Origin: Planctomycetota bacterium | GTDB lineage: Bacteria > Planctomycetota > PLA2 > JAEUHO01 | Direction: 5' to 3' | Length of the DNA: 49,051 nt | Assembly: GCA_030065025.1 (NCBI GenBank) | Contig: JASJDY010000032.1 | Coordinates: 1 to 49,051 of the forward strand | Position numbers and translations under genes: made by a program | In this document: positions 1 through 8,340 of the stretch, one piece after another | Numbering within the stretch: position 1 is the stretch's first letter | Layout of the letters: every line of letters starts with the position of its first letter | The notes under the pieces: generated by a model | The model's database searches: none | Told to the model about the DNA's origin: nothing | Seen by the model: only the letters and a program-made list of their open reading frames with translations

Positions 1-1446
1 GCGCGGCTCACGCGCTGGCAGCATCTGGCGAGCGACGACCGCCCTGCGTGGCTACGTCACATCGCCTCGTACCACGCCGGCGTCGCGGCCCTCGCTCTCC
101 GGGACCACGCGGAGGCGGAGCGCCGTTTCCGTGTCGCCCTCGAGGCCCACCCGCTGCTCGTGAGCGACAAGGTGCGCGTGCGTGCTGCGAGCCTGCAGCA
201 TCTCGCACTCGCAGGTCTCGCGCGGGACGCCACCGGCCCGCTCGACGTGTTTCTCACCGCTGCGCTCGACGGCCGTCGCCTGACGCTCGGCGAGGTGGTC
301 GGTCCGGACGATCTCCTCGTCGAACTCGAGGCTCGCGTCCGGGAGGACGGCACCGTCCTGCCCCGGGCGCTCGACGAGCGCCTCGACAAGGCGGCGCAGC
401 GGGCGGCCGACGGCATCGCCCTGCTCCGCGCTGTGCCGAAGCGCGGCGATCTCGCGCTCGTGGACGGCCGGGTCGCGCACCACGACGAGATCGAGCTCCA
501 GGTGCACGGACTCCAGAGCCTGGTCGCGCCGCCGCCCGGCTTCGAGGCGCGCGTCCACGCGGCCGTCGATCCGACCGACGTCTCCGCGGACCCGCTACGC
601 GCGCGCCTGGCCGCGCCGTTTTCGGCGGTGGTGTTGACCGTCGAGCGCGAGCCGCTCCAGGCCAAGAGCCTCCTCGCGCTGGTCGGGCTCGCCCTCGGGC
701 TCGGGTTCTACGTCGTCGGCGCCGTGCTGGCACTCCGTGGCTGGCGGCGCAGTCGCGACGCCGCACGGATGCAGGCCGACTTCACGGCGGCCGTCAGCCA
801 CGAGATGAAGACGCCGATCGCGTCGGTGCGGGCGATGGCCGAGATGCTCGCGCAGGGCGATGCCACGCTGGCGCAGCGCTACGCGCCGCGCATCGAGGGC
901 GAGATGCAGCGCCTCGGCGCTACCGTGCGCAACGTGCTCGACGCCGCGCAGATCGAGCGCGGCACCCTGCCCGTCCATCTCCAGCCCGGGGATCCTGCGG
1001 GCGTCGCGCAGCGCGCAGCGGAGGCCCAGCGCCCGGGCCTGGAGCGGCGCGGGCTGACGCTCGTCACGAGCATCGAGCCTGCCGCCGCGGCCCAGCCCCT
1101 CGACGCCGACGCGCTCGAGGGCGTGGTCGCGAACCTGCTCGACAACGCCGGCAAGTTCGCGTCCGACGGCGGCCGCGTGGAGGTGCGCGGTGAGGCCGTC
1201 GCTGCGGGCTACCGCCTGGCCGTGCTCGATCGCGGCCCCGGTCTCGGATCGGATGATGCGGAGTCCCTGTTCGGACGTTTCCAGCGTGGGGCGGCGGCGC
1301 GCATGGGCGCGGCGCCGGGCGTCGGACTGGGGCTGCACATTGCCCGTCAGGTGATCGAAGCGCACGGCGGTACGCTCGACGCGCGTGACCGGAGCGGCGG
1401 AGGCGCCGTCTTCGAGATCCACCTGCCGGTCCGGGACCCTGCATGA
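1..1446 (+). CDS. Sensor histidine kinase, 5' end outside the window
   Basis: The frame is open from base 1, so the GTG at 160 offered by the ORF track is internal. The visible 481 residues begin with a TPR-like helix pair (YHAGVAALALRDHAEAERRF). A membrane helix follows at about 224-246 (LLALVGLALGLGFYVVGAVL), then the kinase core: H-box SHEMKTP near 265, N-box NLLDNAGKFA near 378, G1 DRGPGLG near 410 and G2 GVGLGLHIA near 440. The long region before the membrane helix is probably extracytoplasmic and may be the sensor. It overlaps the response-regulator start by 4 nt (ATGA), so the two are almost certainly a translationally coupled two-component pair. The stimulus cannot be read from the sequence. 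Confidence 0.93.
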   Translation, partial: ARLTRWQHLASDDRPAWLRHIASYHAGVAALALRDHAEAERRFRVALEAHPLLVSDKVRVRAASLQHLALAGLARDATGPLDVFLTAALDGRRLTLGEVVGPDDLLVELEARVREDGTVLPRALDERLDKAAQRAADGIALLRAVPKRGDLALVDGRVAHHDEIELQVHGLQSLVAPPPGFEARVHAAVDPTDVSADPLRARLAAPFSAVVLTVEREPLQAKSLLALVGLALGLGFYVVGAVLALRGWRRSRDAARMQADFTAAVSHEMKTPIASVRAMAEMLAQGDATLAQRYAPRIEGEMQRLGATVRNVLDAAQIERGTLPVHLQPGDPAGVAQRAAEAQRPGLERRGLTLVTSIEPAAAAQPLDADALEGVVANLLDNAGKFASDGGRVEVRGEAVAAGYRLAVLDRGPGLGSDDAESLFGRFQRGAAARMGAAPGVGLGLHIARQVIEAHGGTLDARDRSGGGAVFEIHLPVRDPA

Positions 1447-2135
1447 GCCAACGCCTCCTCCTGGTGGAAGACGACGAGAGTCTCGGCGCCGTGCTGCTCG
1501 ACGCACTCGAGAGCGAGGGCTACCGCGCCGACTGGAATCGCGACGGTCGCGCCGCGCTCGACGCAGCACTGGCCACACCGTACGACCTGGTCGTGCTCGA
1601 CCTGATGCTGCCGAGCATGGACGGCTACGAGATCTGCCGCCGATTGAGGTCCGCGGGACGCGACGTGCCGATCCTCATGCTCACCGCGCGCGGGCGTGAG
1701 GAGGATCGCGTCATGGGGCTGGACCTCGGCGCGGACGACTACGTCGTGAAGCCCTTTTCGCTCAAGGAGCTGCTCGCCCGCATCCGCGCGCGTCTCCGCG
1801 CGAAGAGGCCGGTGGCTCCGGAGCTCGTCGTGATCGGCGACGCCGAGATCGACCTCGGGGCGATGCAGATCCGGCGCGACGGGACGACCATCGCGCTCAC
1901 GAAGCTGGAGGCGGGCGTGCTCGCGCTGTTCCTCGCCAACCCCGGCCAGGTGCTCTCGCGGGCGCGCTTCCTCGACGAGGTCTGGGGCTATCACCGCCAC
2001 CCCACGACCCGCACCGTGGACATGCACGTTGCGCGCGTGCGCGAGAAGCTGGGCGACGGGGGGCCGCATCCGCGCTGGATCAAGACGGTGCACGGGATGG
2101 GGTACCGATTCGATCGGGAGGATGCTCCCGCGTAG
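1443..2135 (+). CDS. OmpR/PhoB-family response regulator
   Basis: This 230-residue protein has a receiver domain at 1-120, with acidic pair E9-D10-D11, phosphoacceptor D53 (VVLDLMLP), T81 and K103 (VVKPFS). A winged-helix DNA-binding domain fills about 130-225, with LTKLEAGVLALFL and RTVDMHVARVREKLG marking the typical transcription-factor fold and the ending GMGYRF. Length and arrangement are standard for the family. It is the cognate partner of the upstream kinase, whose stop codon overlaps its start. Genes it controls are unknown; the transporter pair immediately downstream is the obvious candidate by position only. Confidence 0.95.
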   Translation: MSQRLLLVEDDESLGAVLLDALESEGYRADWNRDGRAALDAALATPYDLVVLDLMLPSMDGYEICRRLRSAGRDVPILMLTARGREEDRVMGLDLGADDYVVKPFSLKELLARIRARLRAKRPVAPELVVIGDAEIDLGAMQIRRDGTTIALTKLEAGVLALFLANPGQVLSRARFLDEVWGYHRHPTTRTVDMHVARVREKLGDGGPHPRWIKTVHGMGYRFDREDAPA

Positions 2136-2144
2136 CGATTGCAG

Positions 2145-2150
2145 TACAGT
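2145..2150 (+). promoter_or_regulatory. -10 element TACAGT for the first SLC13-type transporter
   Basis: TACAGT ends 10 nt before the ATG at 2161, inside the 25-nt gap after the regulator. It fits the window-wide TANNNT class and supports a near-leaderless transcript and the 2161 start. Confidence 0.6.
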
Positions 2151-2160
2151 CCCCGGCCGC

Positions 2161-3981
2161 ATGGACCTCGACATCCACGGCTGGATCGCGCTCGCTACCC
2201 TCGCCGGCGCCACGACCCTCTTCCTCACCAAGTGGCTGCCGATCCCCGTGACCGCGTTGAGCATCCCGGTCGTCCTGTTCGCCACGAACGTGCTGCCCGA
2301 CGCCAAGGACGCGCTCAAGGGCTTCGGCAACCAGGCGGCGCTGGCCATCGCGGCCGTGTTCGTGCTCGGGGCGGGTCTCAAGGAGTCGGGCGTCGCCACG
2401 CTCATCGCGCGCGGCCTGCAGCGGCTGGGGGGGACCAGCGAGCCGCGCCTCATCGTGCTCCTCATGCTGGCAGCCGGCGTGCTGTCCGCCGTCATGAGCA
2501 ACGCGGCCGTCGTCGCGATCCTGCTGCCCGTCGGCATCGCCCTGGCGCACCGCTCCGGCGTCGCCGCCTCGCGCCTCCTCATGCCGCTCGCGTTCGCCGC
2601 GGTGCTCGGCGGCACGATCACGCTCATCGGGACGGCGCCGAACTTCCTCGTCGGCGACTACATCGCGCAAGAGGGCGCCAAGCTGGCCGAGGGCCTCAAG
2701 CTCACGATCTTCGACTTCGCGCCGGTCGGGCTCGCCATCCTCGCGACGGGCACGCTGTTCATGGTGCTCGTCGGCCGGCGCATGCTGCCCGAGGTCAGGC
2801 GCGAGGATCGGTTCGCGGCCGCGCAGCTGCCGGTCGAGACGGCCGAGAGCTTCGGCGTGGCCGACAAGCTCTTCGCCCTGCCCATCACCGAGCGCTGCGG
2901 CTTCGCCAACATGTCCGTCGCGGAGGCCAACATCCGCAGCCGCTACAGCCTCGGCATCGTGATGATCCACCGTCCGAAGGCCGTCGCGCAGCGCTGGATC
3001 GATCCCGAGCCCGCGCGCACGATCCGCCCCGGCGACGTGCTCTACGTGCAGGGTGAGGAGGTCGCGGCCTGGAACATCTGCGAGGAGGAAGGACTACAGT
3101 TCAGCCTCGCGGAGGCGGGTGACCTGAAGGAGATCCTGCGCCGCGGTACGACGCTCGCCGAGATCGCGCTGCCTCCGCACTCGCGTGCCGCGGGACGGAC
3201 GCCGCGCGACATGCGGTTCGGGGAGCGCTTCGGGCTCGACGTGCTCGCCGTGAGCCGCCGCGACGGCGTCATGGTGGACGCGCCCAGCGACGTCAAGCTC
3301 GAGGTCGGTGACGCGTTCCTCGTCTCCGGTCCGCCCGAGAAGGTGCATCAGATCTCGCGGCACCCCGACTTCACGGTCCTCACGGACATCTCCCAGGAAG
3401 AGGACGTCACGCGGGCGCCCATCGCGATCGGCCTGCTCTTCACCGCGCTGATCCCGCCGATCGTGCACGGCGTACCGCTGGCGGTGTCGGGTCTCGGTGC
3501 CGCGCTCCTCATGTACGCCACGGGCTGCGTCTCGAAGCGCGCCGTGCGGCGCGCGGTCGACTGGAACGTCATCTTCCTGATCGTCGGCACGCTGCCGCTC
3601 GGCATCGCGCTCGACCGCCATGACGTGGCCGCCGTGGCTGCAGGCTGGATCAGCGACCTCGGCGGCGCGACGGGGCCGATGGGCGTGTTCGGCGCGCTCT
3701 TCCTGCTCGCTGCCGGCGTGGCCGTGCTGACGAGCAACGCCGCGGCTGCCGTGATCGTGGCGCCCGTCGCCGCCCGCGCCGCGGTGGAGGCCGGCGTCGA
3801 TCTGCGCGACGCGCTGCTCGTCATGGGGTACGGCTGCAGCTGTGCGTTCCTGCTGCCGTTCGCGCAATGCAACATCCTGGTGATGGCCCCCGGCGGATAC
3901 AAGACACGCGACTTCCTGCGGATCGGCGCGTGGATGAGCCTCGTCATGGCGGTGACGACGATCGTGCTCTTCTCGTTGTGA
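2161..3981 (+). CDS. SLC13/DASS-type permease with two RCK_C (TrkA-C) domains
   Basis: The ORF track starts at 2029, inside the regulator; ATG 2161 follows a TACAGT -10 and gives MDLDIHGWIALATL, which matches the next gene's start, so 606 residues. Hydrophobic membrane blocks lie at about 5-200 and 425-606. Between them are two soluble RCK_C modules (about 220-300 and 310-395), marked by GDVLYVQGEE and GDAFLVSGPP. Transporter signatures are MSNAAVVAILLPVGIAL, LGGTITLIGTAPNFLVG and the second-repeat TSNAAAAVIVAPVA. The family imports divalent anions such as sulfate or dicarboxylates, usually with sodium; the substrate here cannot be told. RCK_C domains suggest ligand gating. Confidence 0.85.
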   Translation: MDLDIHGWIALATLAGATTLFLTKWLPIPVTALSIPVVLFATNVLPDAKDALKGFGNQAALAIAAVFVLGAGLKESGVATLIARGLQRLGGTSEPRLIVLLMLAAGVLSAVMSNAAVVAILLPVGIALAHRSGVAASRLLMPLAFAAVLGGTITLIGTAPNFLVGDYIAQEGAKLAEGLKLTIFDFAPVGLAILATGTLFMVLVGRRMLPEVRREDRFAAAQLPVETAESFGVADKLFALPITERCGFANMSVAEANIRSRYSLGIVMIHRPKAVAQRWIDPEPARTIRPGDVLYVQGEEVAAWNICEEEGLQFSLAEAGDLKEILRRGTTLAEIALPPHSRAAGRTPRDMRFGERFGLDVLAVSRRDGVMVDAPSDVKLEVGDAFLVSGPPEKVHQISRHPDFTVLTDISQEEDVTRAPIAIGLLFTALIPPIVHGVPLAVSGLGAALLMYATGCVSKRAVRRAVDWNVIFLIVGTLPLGIALDRHDVAAVAAGWISDLGGATGPMGVFGALFLLAAGVAVLTSNAAAAVIVAPVAARAAVEAGVDLRDALLVMGYGCSCAFLLPFAQCNILVMAPGGYKTRDFLRIGAWMSLVMAVTTIVLFSL

Positions 3982-3992
3982 GCGCGGTTGTG

Positions 3993-3998
3993 TATCGT
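3993..3998 (+). promoter_or_regulatory. -10 element TATCGT for the second SLC13-type transporter
   Basis: TATCGT lies 8 nt before ATG 4007 in the 25-nt gap between the tandem transporters. The second copy may therefore be transcribed independently from a leaderless promoter. Confidence 0.55.
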
Positions 3999-4006
3999 CC
4001 CGGAGC

Positions 4007-5815
4007 ATGGAGCTGACCGTCCACGGCTGGATCGCGCTCGCGACGCTCGCCTTCGCGACGACCATGCTCATCACGCGTTGGCTGCCGATCCCGATCACGG
4101 CGCTCAGCATCCCCGTCATCCTGACCTCGACGGGCGTGCTCAGCGATCCGCGCGATGCGCTGCGTGGCTTCGGCAACAACGCCGTGATCGCCATCGGCGC
4201 CATCTTCGTGGTCGGAGCCGCGCTGCGGGAGAGCGGCGTGGCGACGTTGATCGCGCGGGGCCTGCAGCGCGTCGGCGGACGCAGCGAGACGGGCCTCGGG
4301 CTCCTGCTCATGGGGGCCACGGCGCTCATGGCGGCGTTCATGAACAACACCGCCGTCGTCGCGATCCTGCTGCCGGTCGGCGTCGTGCTCGCGCGCCGGT
4401 CCGGGCTCGCCCCCTCGCGGTTGCTGATGCCGCTCTCGTTCGCGGCCGTGCTGGGCGGCACGATCAGCCTCATCGGCACCGCCCCGAACTTCATCGTGGC
4501 CGACTACTACAACGAGGGTGACTTCGAGGGCAAGATCGGCATCTTCGACTACGCCTTCGTCGGCATACCGATCACCGTGGTCGGCGTGGTCTTCATGGCC
4601 TTCGTCGGCCGGCGCTTCCTACCGACGATCAGCACGGAGGATCGTCTCGCTGCTGCGCAGGTCCCCGAAGAGGTGGCCAGCAGCTACGCCGTGCCGGACA
4701 AGTTGTTCACGCTGCGGATCGGGGGCCACTCCCCGCTCGTGGGCAAGACGATCGCCGAGTCGGGCGTGCGCAACCAATACAGCCTCGAGATCGTGATGAT
4801 TCGCCGTCCCACGGCGCTGGCCGACAAGTGGATGCATCCGGATCCGGGGCTGCGCCTGGAGCGCGGCGACGTCCTCTACGTCAGTGGCGACGACGCGCAG
4901 GCCTGGGACATCTGCGAGGAGGAGGCGCTCCAGTTCGGGCTCGCAGATCGCGAGTCCATCAACGAGCTGCTGGGACACGGCGCGACGCTGGCCGAGGTCA
5001 CGCTCACGCCGCACTCCCCGGCCATCGGACGCACGTTCCGGCGCATGGACTTCCGCAAGCGCTTCGGTCTCAACGTGCTCGCGATCTTCCGCCGGAACGA
5101 GGTCCTCCGTGAGAACCTGCCCGAGGAGCCGCTGCAGCTGGGCGACGCGTTCCTGGTGACGGGCACGCCGCGCAACGTGCGTGCGCTCGAGCGCCATCCC
5201 GACTTCAACGTGCTCACGGATCAGAGCCAGGTCGAGGACGTCACGCGCGCACCGCTCGCCATCCTGCTCATGCTCGTGGCGCTCGTGCCGCCGATCGCGT
5301 TCGACTTCCCGCTCCCGATCAGCGCGATGGGCTCGGCGATCCTGATGGTGCTCACGCGCTGCATCTCCCGCTCGGCGCTCCGGCGCTGCATGGACTGGCC
5401 CGTGCTCGCGCTCCTCGTCGGGACGATGCCGCTCGGCACCGCGCTCGAAGAGCAGCAGATCGCCGGCGGCGTGGCGACGTTCCTCACCGATCTGAGCTCG
5501 GAGCCGCTCGTCCTGTTCGCCCTGCTCTTCGGCATGGCGGCCGTGTTCTCCAACCTCGCCAGCAACGCAGCCGCGGCCGTGATCATGGCGCCCGTCGCCG
5601 TGCGGATCGCCGCGGGCGTCGAAGGGATGGAGCCCAAGGCCGCGCTCCTGGCCATGGCCTACGGCTGCTCCTGCAACTTCATCGTCCCCTTCTCGCAGTG
5701 CAACCTGATCGTGATGGCGCCCGGCGGCTATCGCGCGCTCGACTACATCCGTACGGGGCTGGCGCTGTCCTTCGTCATGGCCGCCACGACGATCATCACG
5801 CTCTCGTTCATGTGA
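4007..5815 (+). CDS. SLC13/DASS-type permease with RCK_C domains, tandem paralogue
   Basis: At 602 residues it has the same layout as the preceding gene: membrane block (MELTVHGWIALATLAFATTM onward), two RCK_C modules (GDVLYVSGDD and GDAFLVTGTP) and a second membrane block. Signatures are MNNTAVVAILLPVGVVL, LGGTISLIGTAPNFIV, ASNAAAAVIMAPVAV and the late CSCNFIVPFSQCN. The two genes align along their whole length, so this is a local duplication. The first-repeat motif differs (NNT here, SNA in the neighbour). In DASS carriers the two SNT motifs help bind sodium and substrate, so the copies may differ in ion or substrate preference; that is inference. Confidence 0.85.
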   Translation: MELTVHGWIALATLAFATTMLITRWLPIPITALSIPVILTSTGVLSDPRDALRGFGNNAVIAIGAIFVVGAALRESGVATLIARGLQRVGGRSETGLGLLLMGATALMAAFMNNTAVVAILLPVGVVLARRSGLAPSRLLMPLSFAAVLGGTISLIGTAPNFIVADYYNEGDFEGKIGIFDYAFVGIPITVVGVVFMAFVGRRFLPTISTEDRLAAAQVPEEVASSYAVPDKLFTLRIGGHSPLVGKTIAESGVRNQYSLEIVMIRRPTALADKWMHPDPGLRLERGDVLYVSGDDAQAWDICEEEALQFGLADRESINELLGHGATLAEVTLTPHSPAIGRTFRRMDFRKRFGLNVLAIFRRNEVLRENLPEEPLQLGDAFLVTGTPRNVRALERHPDFNVLTDQSQVEDVTRAPLAILLMLVALVPPIAFDFPLPISAMGSAILMVLTRCISRSALRRCMDWPVLALLVGTMPLGTALEEQQIAGGVATFLTDLSSEPLVLFALLFGMAAVFSNLASNAAAAVIMAPVAVRIAAGVEGMEPKAALLAMAYGCSCNFIVPFSQCNLIVMAPGGYRALDYIRTGLALSFVMAATTIITLSFM

Positions 5816-5861
5816 GGGTCGTCCGACCCCGGTCCCGGCTCGCCCGGCGCCGGTCTGGCGG

Positions 5862-5867
5862 TACCTT
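5862..5867 (+). promoter_or_regulatory. -10 element TACCTT upstream of secreted TPR protein
   Basis: TACCTT lies 22 nt before ATG 5890, with GGAGG in the leader. It belongs to the leadered class with a Shine-Dalgarno site. Confidence 0.5.
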
Positions 5868-5889
5868 CGGGGGCCCTGGAGGAGGCTCC

Positions 5890-7044
5890 ATGCGCTCGCT
5901 ATCTCGCGTCCTGATCGTCGTCGTCGTTCCCCTGCTGCTCGCGCTGCCCGCGATCGCCGAGGACGCCAAGCCCGATCCCGTGATCCCGGGCTACAGCATC
6001 GAGTTCCTGATGCCCACGAGCGAGAAGGGGCCGGACGGCTGGAAGGCCGGCGACGGTTCCGTTGCGGGCGCGCCCACCGAGGACGGTCTCACGGAGCTGG
6101 CCGAGTCCTGCAAGCTCGACGACGACACCTTCTACGTCGAGACCGGCGTCCTCAAGCAGGGCAGCGACAAGGTCGGCCTCGCGATGCTCGACGTCGACGA
6201 GAACGTGTTCGCGTTCCGCGCGAAGCTCGACGCGCAGGCATCGGCCTCGGGTTGGGTTGTCCGCGAGCTCGGTAGCCCGGCACGCCTCGCCGTGCTGTCC
6301 GGCTCGAAGGCTGCGGCTGCGGCCGACGGGCTCATGGTGCACGTCGTCTACGCGATCGGCGAGATGGCCATGAACCGCGTTCGTGGTCAAAGCGCCATGC
6401 AGGCCGCCGGCCAGGAGGCTGCGCTCGAGTACGTCGAGTCCATCCAGCGCATCGTGCCGGACACCGGCCTCGCCCACGGCATCATCGGCCGCGTCCACTG
6501 GCTGCGCTCGCTGCCGAAGAAGCGCGGGGACAAGCCCGACCGGCCGTTGCAGGACAAGTCGATCGGCTCGTTCAAGAAGGCGATCGCGAGCAGCGCGAAG
6601 CACCCCCCGAAGGGGCGCGTGCTCGTGTGGATCTCGGGGACGCTCGGCGGGATGCTGCTCGAGCGCAAGGACAAGGCGCTGCTGGCCGACGCGACCGCCG
6701 CGCTCCAGACGGCCGTCGACAACGAGCTCGAGGCGCCGACGAACAACCAGCGCTACAGCAACCGCTACAACCTGACGTGCGCCCTCGCGCGCGCGGGCAA
6801 GGTCGACGCCGCCTTCAAGATGCTCGAGAAGAGCATCGAGGTCGGCAAGACGCTGCCGCCGGGGTTCTGGCGCCAGAGCTTCCAGCACATGGAGCAGAAG
6901 GACCAGGACCTCGCTCCGCTGCGCCGGGATGGGCGATTCAAGAAGCTCATGGACGAGCATCGTCCCGAGGCGCCCAAGAAGCGCCCCATGCCGCCGAAGC
7001 AGGAGCCGAAGAAGGACGAGCCCAAGCCGAAGGACGATCGGTAG
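5890..7044 (+). CDS. Secreted TPR-like protein with Lys/Pro-rich tail
   Basis: ATG 5890 follows a good GGAGG; the track start at 5698 lies inside the transporter. The 384-residue product opens with a signal peptide ([20 protein letters not shown], cleavage probably after AIAE). The centre is a globular region of no family I recognise. The C-terminal half (about 195-365) has helical repeat character ([20 protein letters not shown]) and ends with [17 protein letters not shown], a motif common at the end of TPR arrays. The last 25 residues are rich in Pro, Lys and Glu. It is predicted to be periplasmic. It converges on the thiolase gene with 6 nt between stops. Function unknown. Confidence 0.8.
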   Translation: MRSLSRVLIVVVVPLLLALPAIAEDAKPDPVIPGYSIEFLMPTSEKGPDGWKAGDGSVAGAPTEDGLTELAESCKLDDDTFYVETGVLKQGSDKVGLAMLDVDENVFAFRAKLDAQASASGWVVRELGSPARLAVLSGSKAAAAADGLMVHVVYAIGEMAMNRVRGQSAMQAAGQEAALEYVESIQRIVPDTGLAHGIIGRVHWLRSLPKKRGDKPDRPLQDKSIGSFKKAIASSAKHPPKGRVLVWISGTLGGMLLERKDKALLADATAALQTAVDNELEAPTNNQRYSNRYNLTCALARAGKVDAAFKMLEKSIEVGKTLPPGFWRQSFQHMEQKDQDLAPLRRDGRFKKLMDEHRPEAPKKRPMPPKQEPKKDEPKPKDDR

Positions 7045-7050
7045 GGAGCG

Positions 7051-8238
7051 CTACACCCTCTCCACGAGCGTCGCGAGGCCCAGGCCACCGCTGATGCAGA
7101 GCGTGGCCACGCCGCGCTTGGCGTCGCGCTCCTCCATCGCGTGCAGGAGCGTCACCAGGATGCGCGCGCCGGTTGCACCGATCGGGTGGCCGAGCGCGAT
7201 CGCGCCGCCGTCCACGTTCAGCTTCTCCTCGGGGATGTTCAGCTCGCGGTTGCAGGCGAGCACCTGCGCGGCGAACGCCTCGTTGAGCTCCCAGAGGTCG
7301 ATGTCGTCCACCGTGAGGCCCGTCTGGTCGAGGAGCTTGCGCACGGCCGGCACCGGGCCGATGCCCATCACCTTCGGATCGACACCCGCCTCCGTGTAGG
7401 CGAGGAGCTTCGCCTGGGGCGTGACGCCGTGCTTCTCGACGGCCTTCTCGGACAGCACGCAGATCGCTGCCGCGCCGTCCGTGATGCCGCTCGCGTTGCC
7501 GGCGTGCACCGTGCCGCCCTCCTTGCGGAAGACGGGCGGCAGCTTGGCCATCTTCTCGATCGTCACGCCGTCGCGCGCATGCTCGTCGGCGGTGAAGGTC
7601 CACTCGCCCTTCTTGCGGTCCTTGAGCGGGATGCCGACCTTCTCTGCGTCGAAGCGGCCGCGCCCTCGGGCCTCCTCGCAGCGAGCCTGGCTCTGGGCGG
7701 CGTAGCGATCCTGGTCCTCGCGCGAGATGTCGTACTGGTCCACGAGGTTCTCGGCCGTCGCGCCCATCAGCTGGTCGGCGAGCATGCAGTGGAAGCCGTC
7801 GCGGTACATGCCGTCCACGACCTGGTCGTTGCCCAGTCGGTACCCCCAGCGCGCGCGCGGCAGGAAGTAGGGCGTGTTCGACATGCTCTCCATGCCACCG
7901 GCCAGGATCGCGTCGGCCTGGCCCAGGCGGATGGCGTCCGCGCCCAGGTGCACGGTCTTGAGCCCGCTGCCGCAGGCCATGTTGATCGTCCACGCCGGCG
8001 CCTCGACGGGCACCCCCGTCCGGACCGACACCTGGCGGCCCGGCCCGGGCCCCTGGCCGGCCTGCCGGCCGTGCCCGAACAGGGTCTGGTCGATGGCCGC
8101 GGGCGGCACGCCTGCCCGCTCCAGCGCCGCCTTCGAGGCGTGGACGCCCAGGTCGGGAGCAGAGAGGCCCGCCAGGGAGCCGCCGAACTTGCCGATGGGG
8201 GTGCGTACGCCCCCTGCGAGGTAGATGCCGTCGAGCAC
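7051..8238 (-). CDS. Acetyl-CoA C-acetyltransferase (thiolase)
   Basis: The track merges this gene with upstream open sequence (to 9822). The true start is most likely GTG 8238, preceded by GGGAGG, giving 395 residues, the normal thiolase length. It begins [20 protein letters not shown]. The acyl-accepting cysteine is C89 (NMACGSGLK), the [10 protein letters not shown] histidine loop lies near 350, and the second catalytic cysteine is C381 ([12 protein letters not shown]), with [10 protein letters not shown] before it. It condenses or cleaves acetoacetyl-CoA in the cytoplasm; a role in fatty-acid breakdown, isoprenoid supply or polyhydroxyalkanoate synthesis cannot be chosen because no pathway genes are adjacent. 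It is divergent from the MqnD-like gene. Confidence 0.93.
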   Translation of the reverse strand: MLDGIYLAGGVRTPIGKFGGSLAGLSAPDLGVHASKAALERAGVPPAAIDQTLFGHGRQAGQGPGPGRQVSVRTGVPVEAPAWTINMACGSGLKTVHLGADAIRLGQADAILAGGMESMSNTPYFLPRARWGYRLGNDQVVDGMYRDGFHCMLADQLMGATAENLVDQYDISREDQDRYAAQSQARCEEARGRGRFDAEKVGIPLKDRKKGEWTFTADEHARDGVTIEKMAKLPPVFRKEGGTVHAGNASGITDGAAAICVLSEKAVEKHGVTPQAKLLAYTEAGVDPKVMGIGPVPAVRKLLDQTGLTVDDIDLWELNEAFAAQVLACNRELNIPEEKLNVDGGAIALGHPIGATGARILVTLLHAMEERDAKRGVATLCISGGLGLATLVERV

Positions 8239-8284
8239 GATGGGCCTCCCGGGCTGCCGCGGCCGGTTCACCGCGGGGCTGGGG

Positions 8285-8290
8285 ATCCTA
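8285..8290 (-). promoter_or_regulatory. -10 element TAGGAT for thiolase
   Basis: On the minus strand TAGGAT lies 46 nt before GTG 8238, followed by a leader containing GGGAGG. It is back to back with the plus-strand TAGCCT at 8313. Confidence 0.45.
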
Positions 8291-8312
8291 CCGGCGGTGG
8301 CCGCGGGCGGGG

Positions 8313-8318
8313 TAGCCT
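8313..8318 (+). promoter_or_regulatory. -10 element TAGCCT for the H1-tail/MqnD-like gene
   Basis: TAGCCT lies 22 nt before ATG 8341; the leader carries AGGAGA. The leadered class again. Confidence 0.5.
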
Positions 8319-8340
8319 TGCCCGCCGGCAGGAGAGGCCC

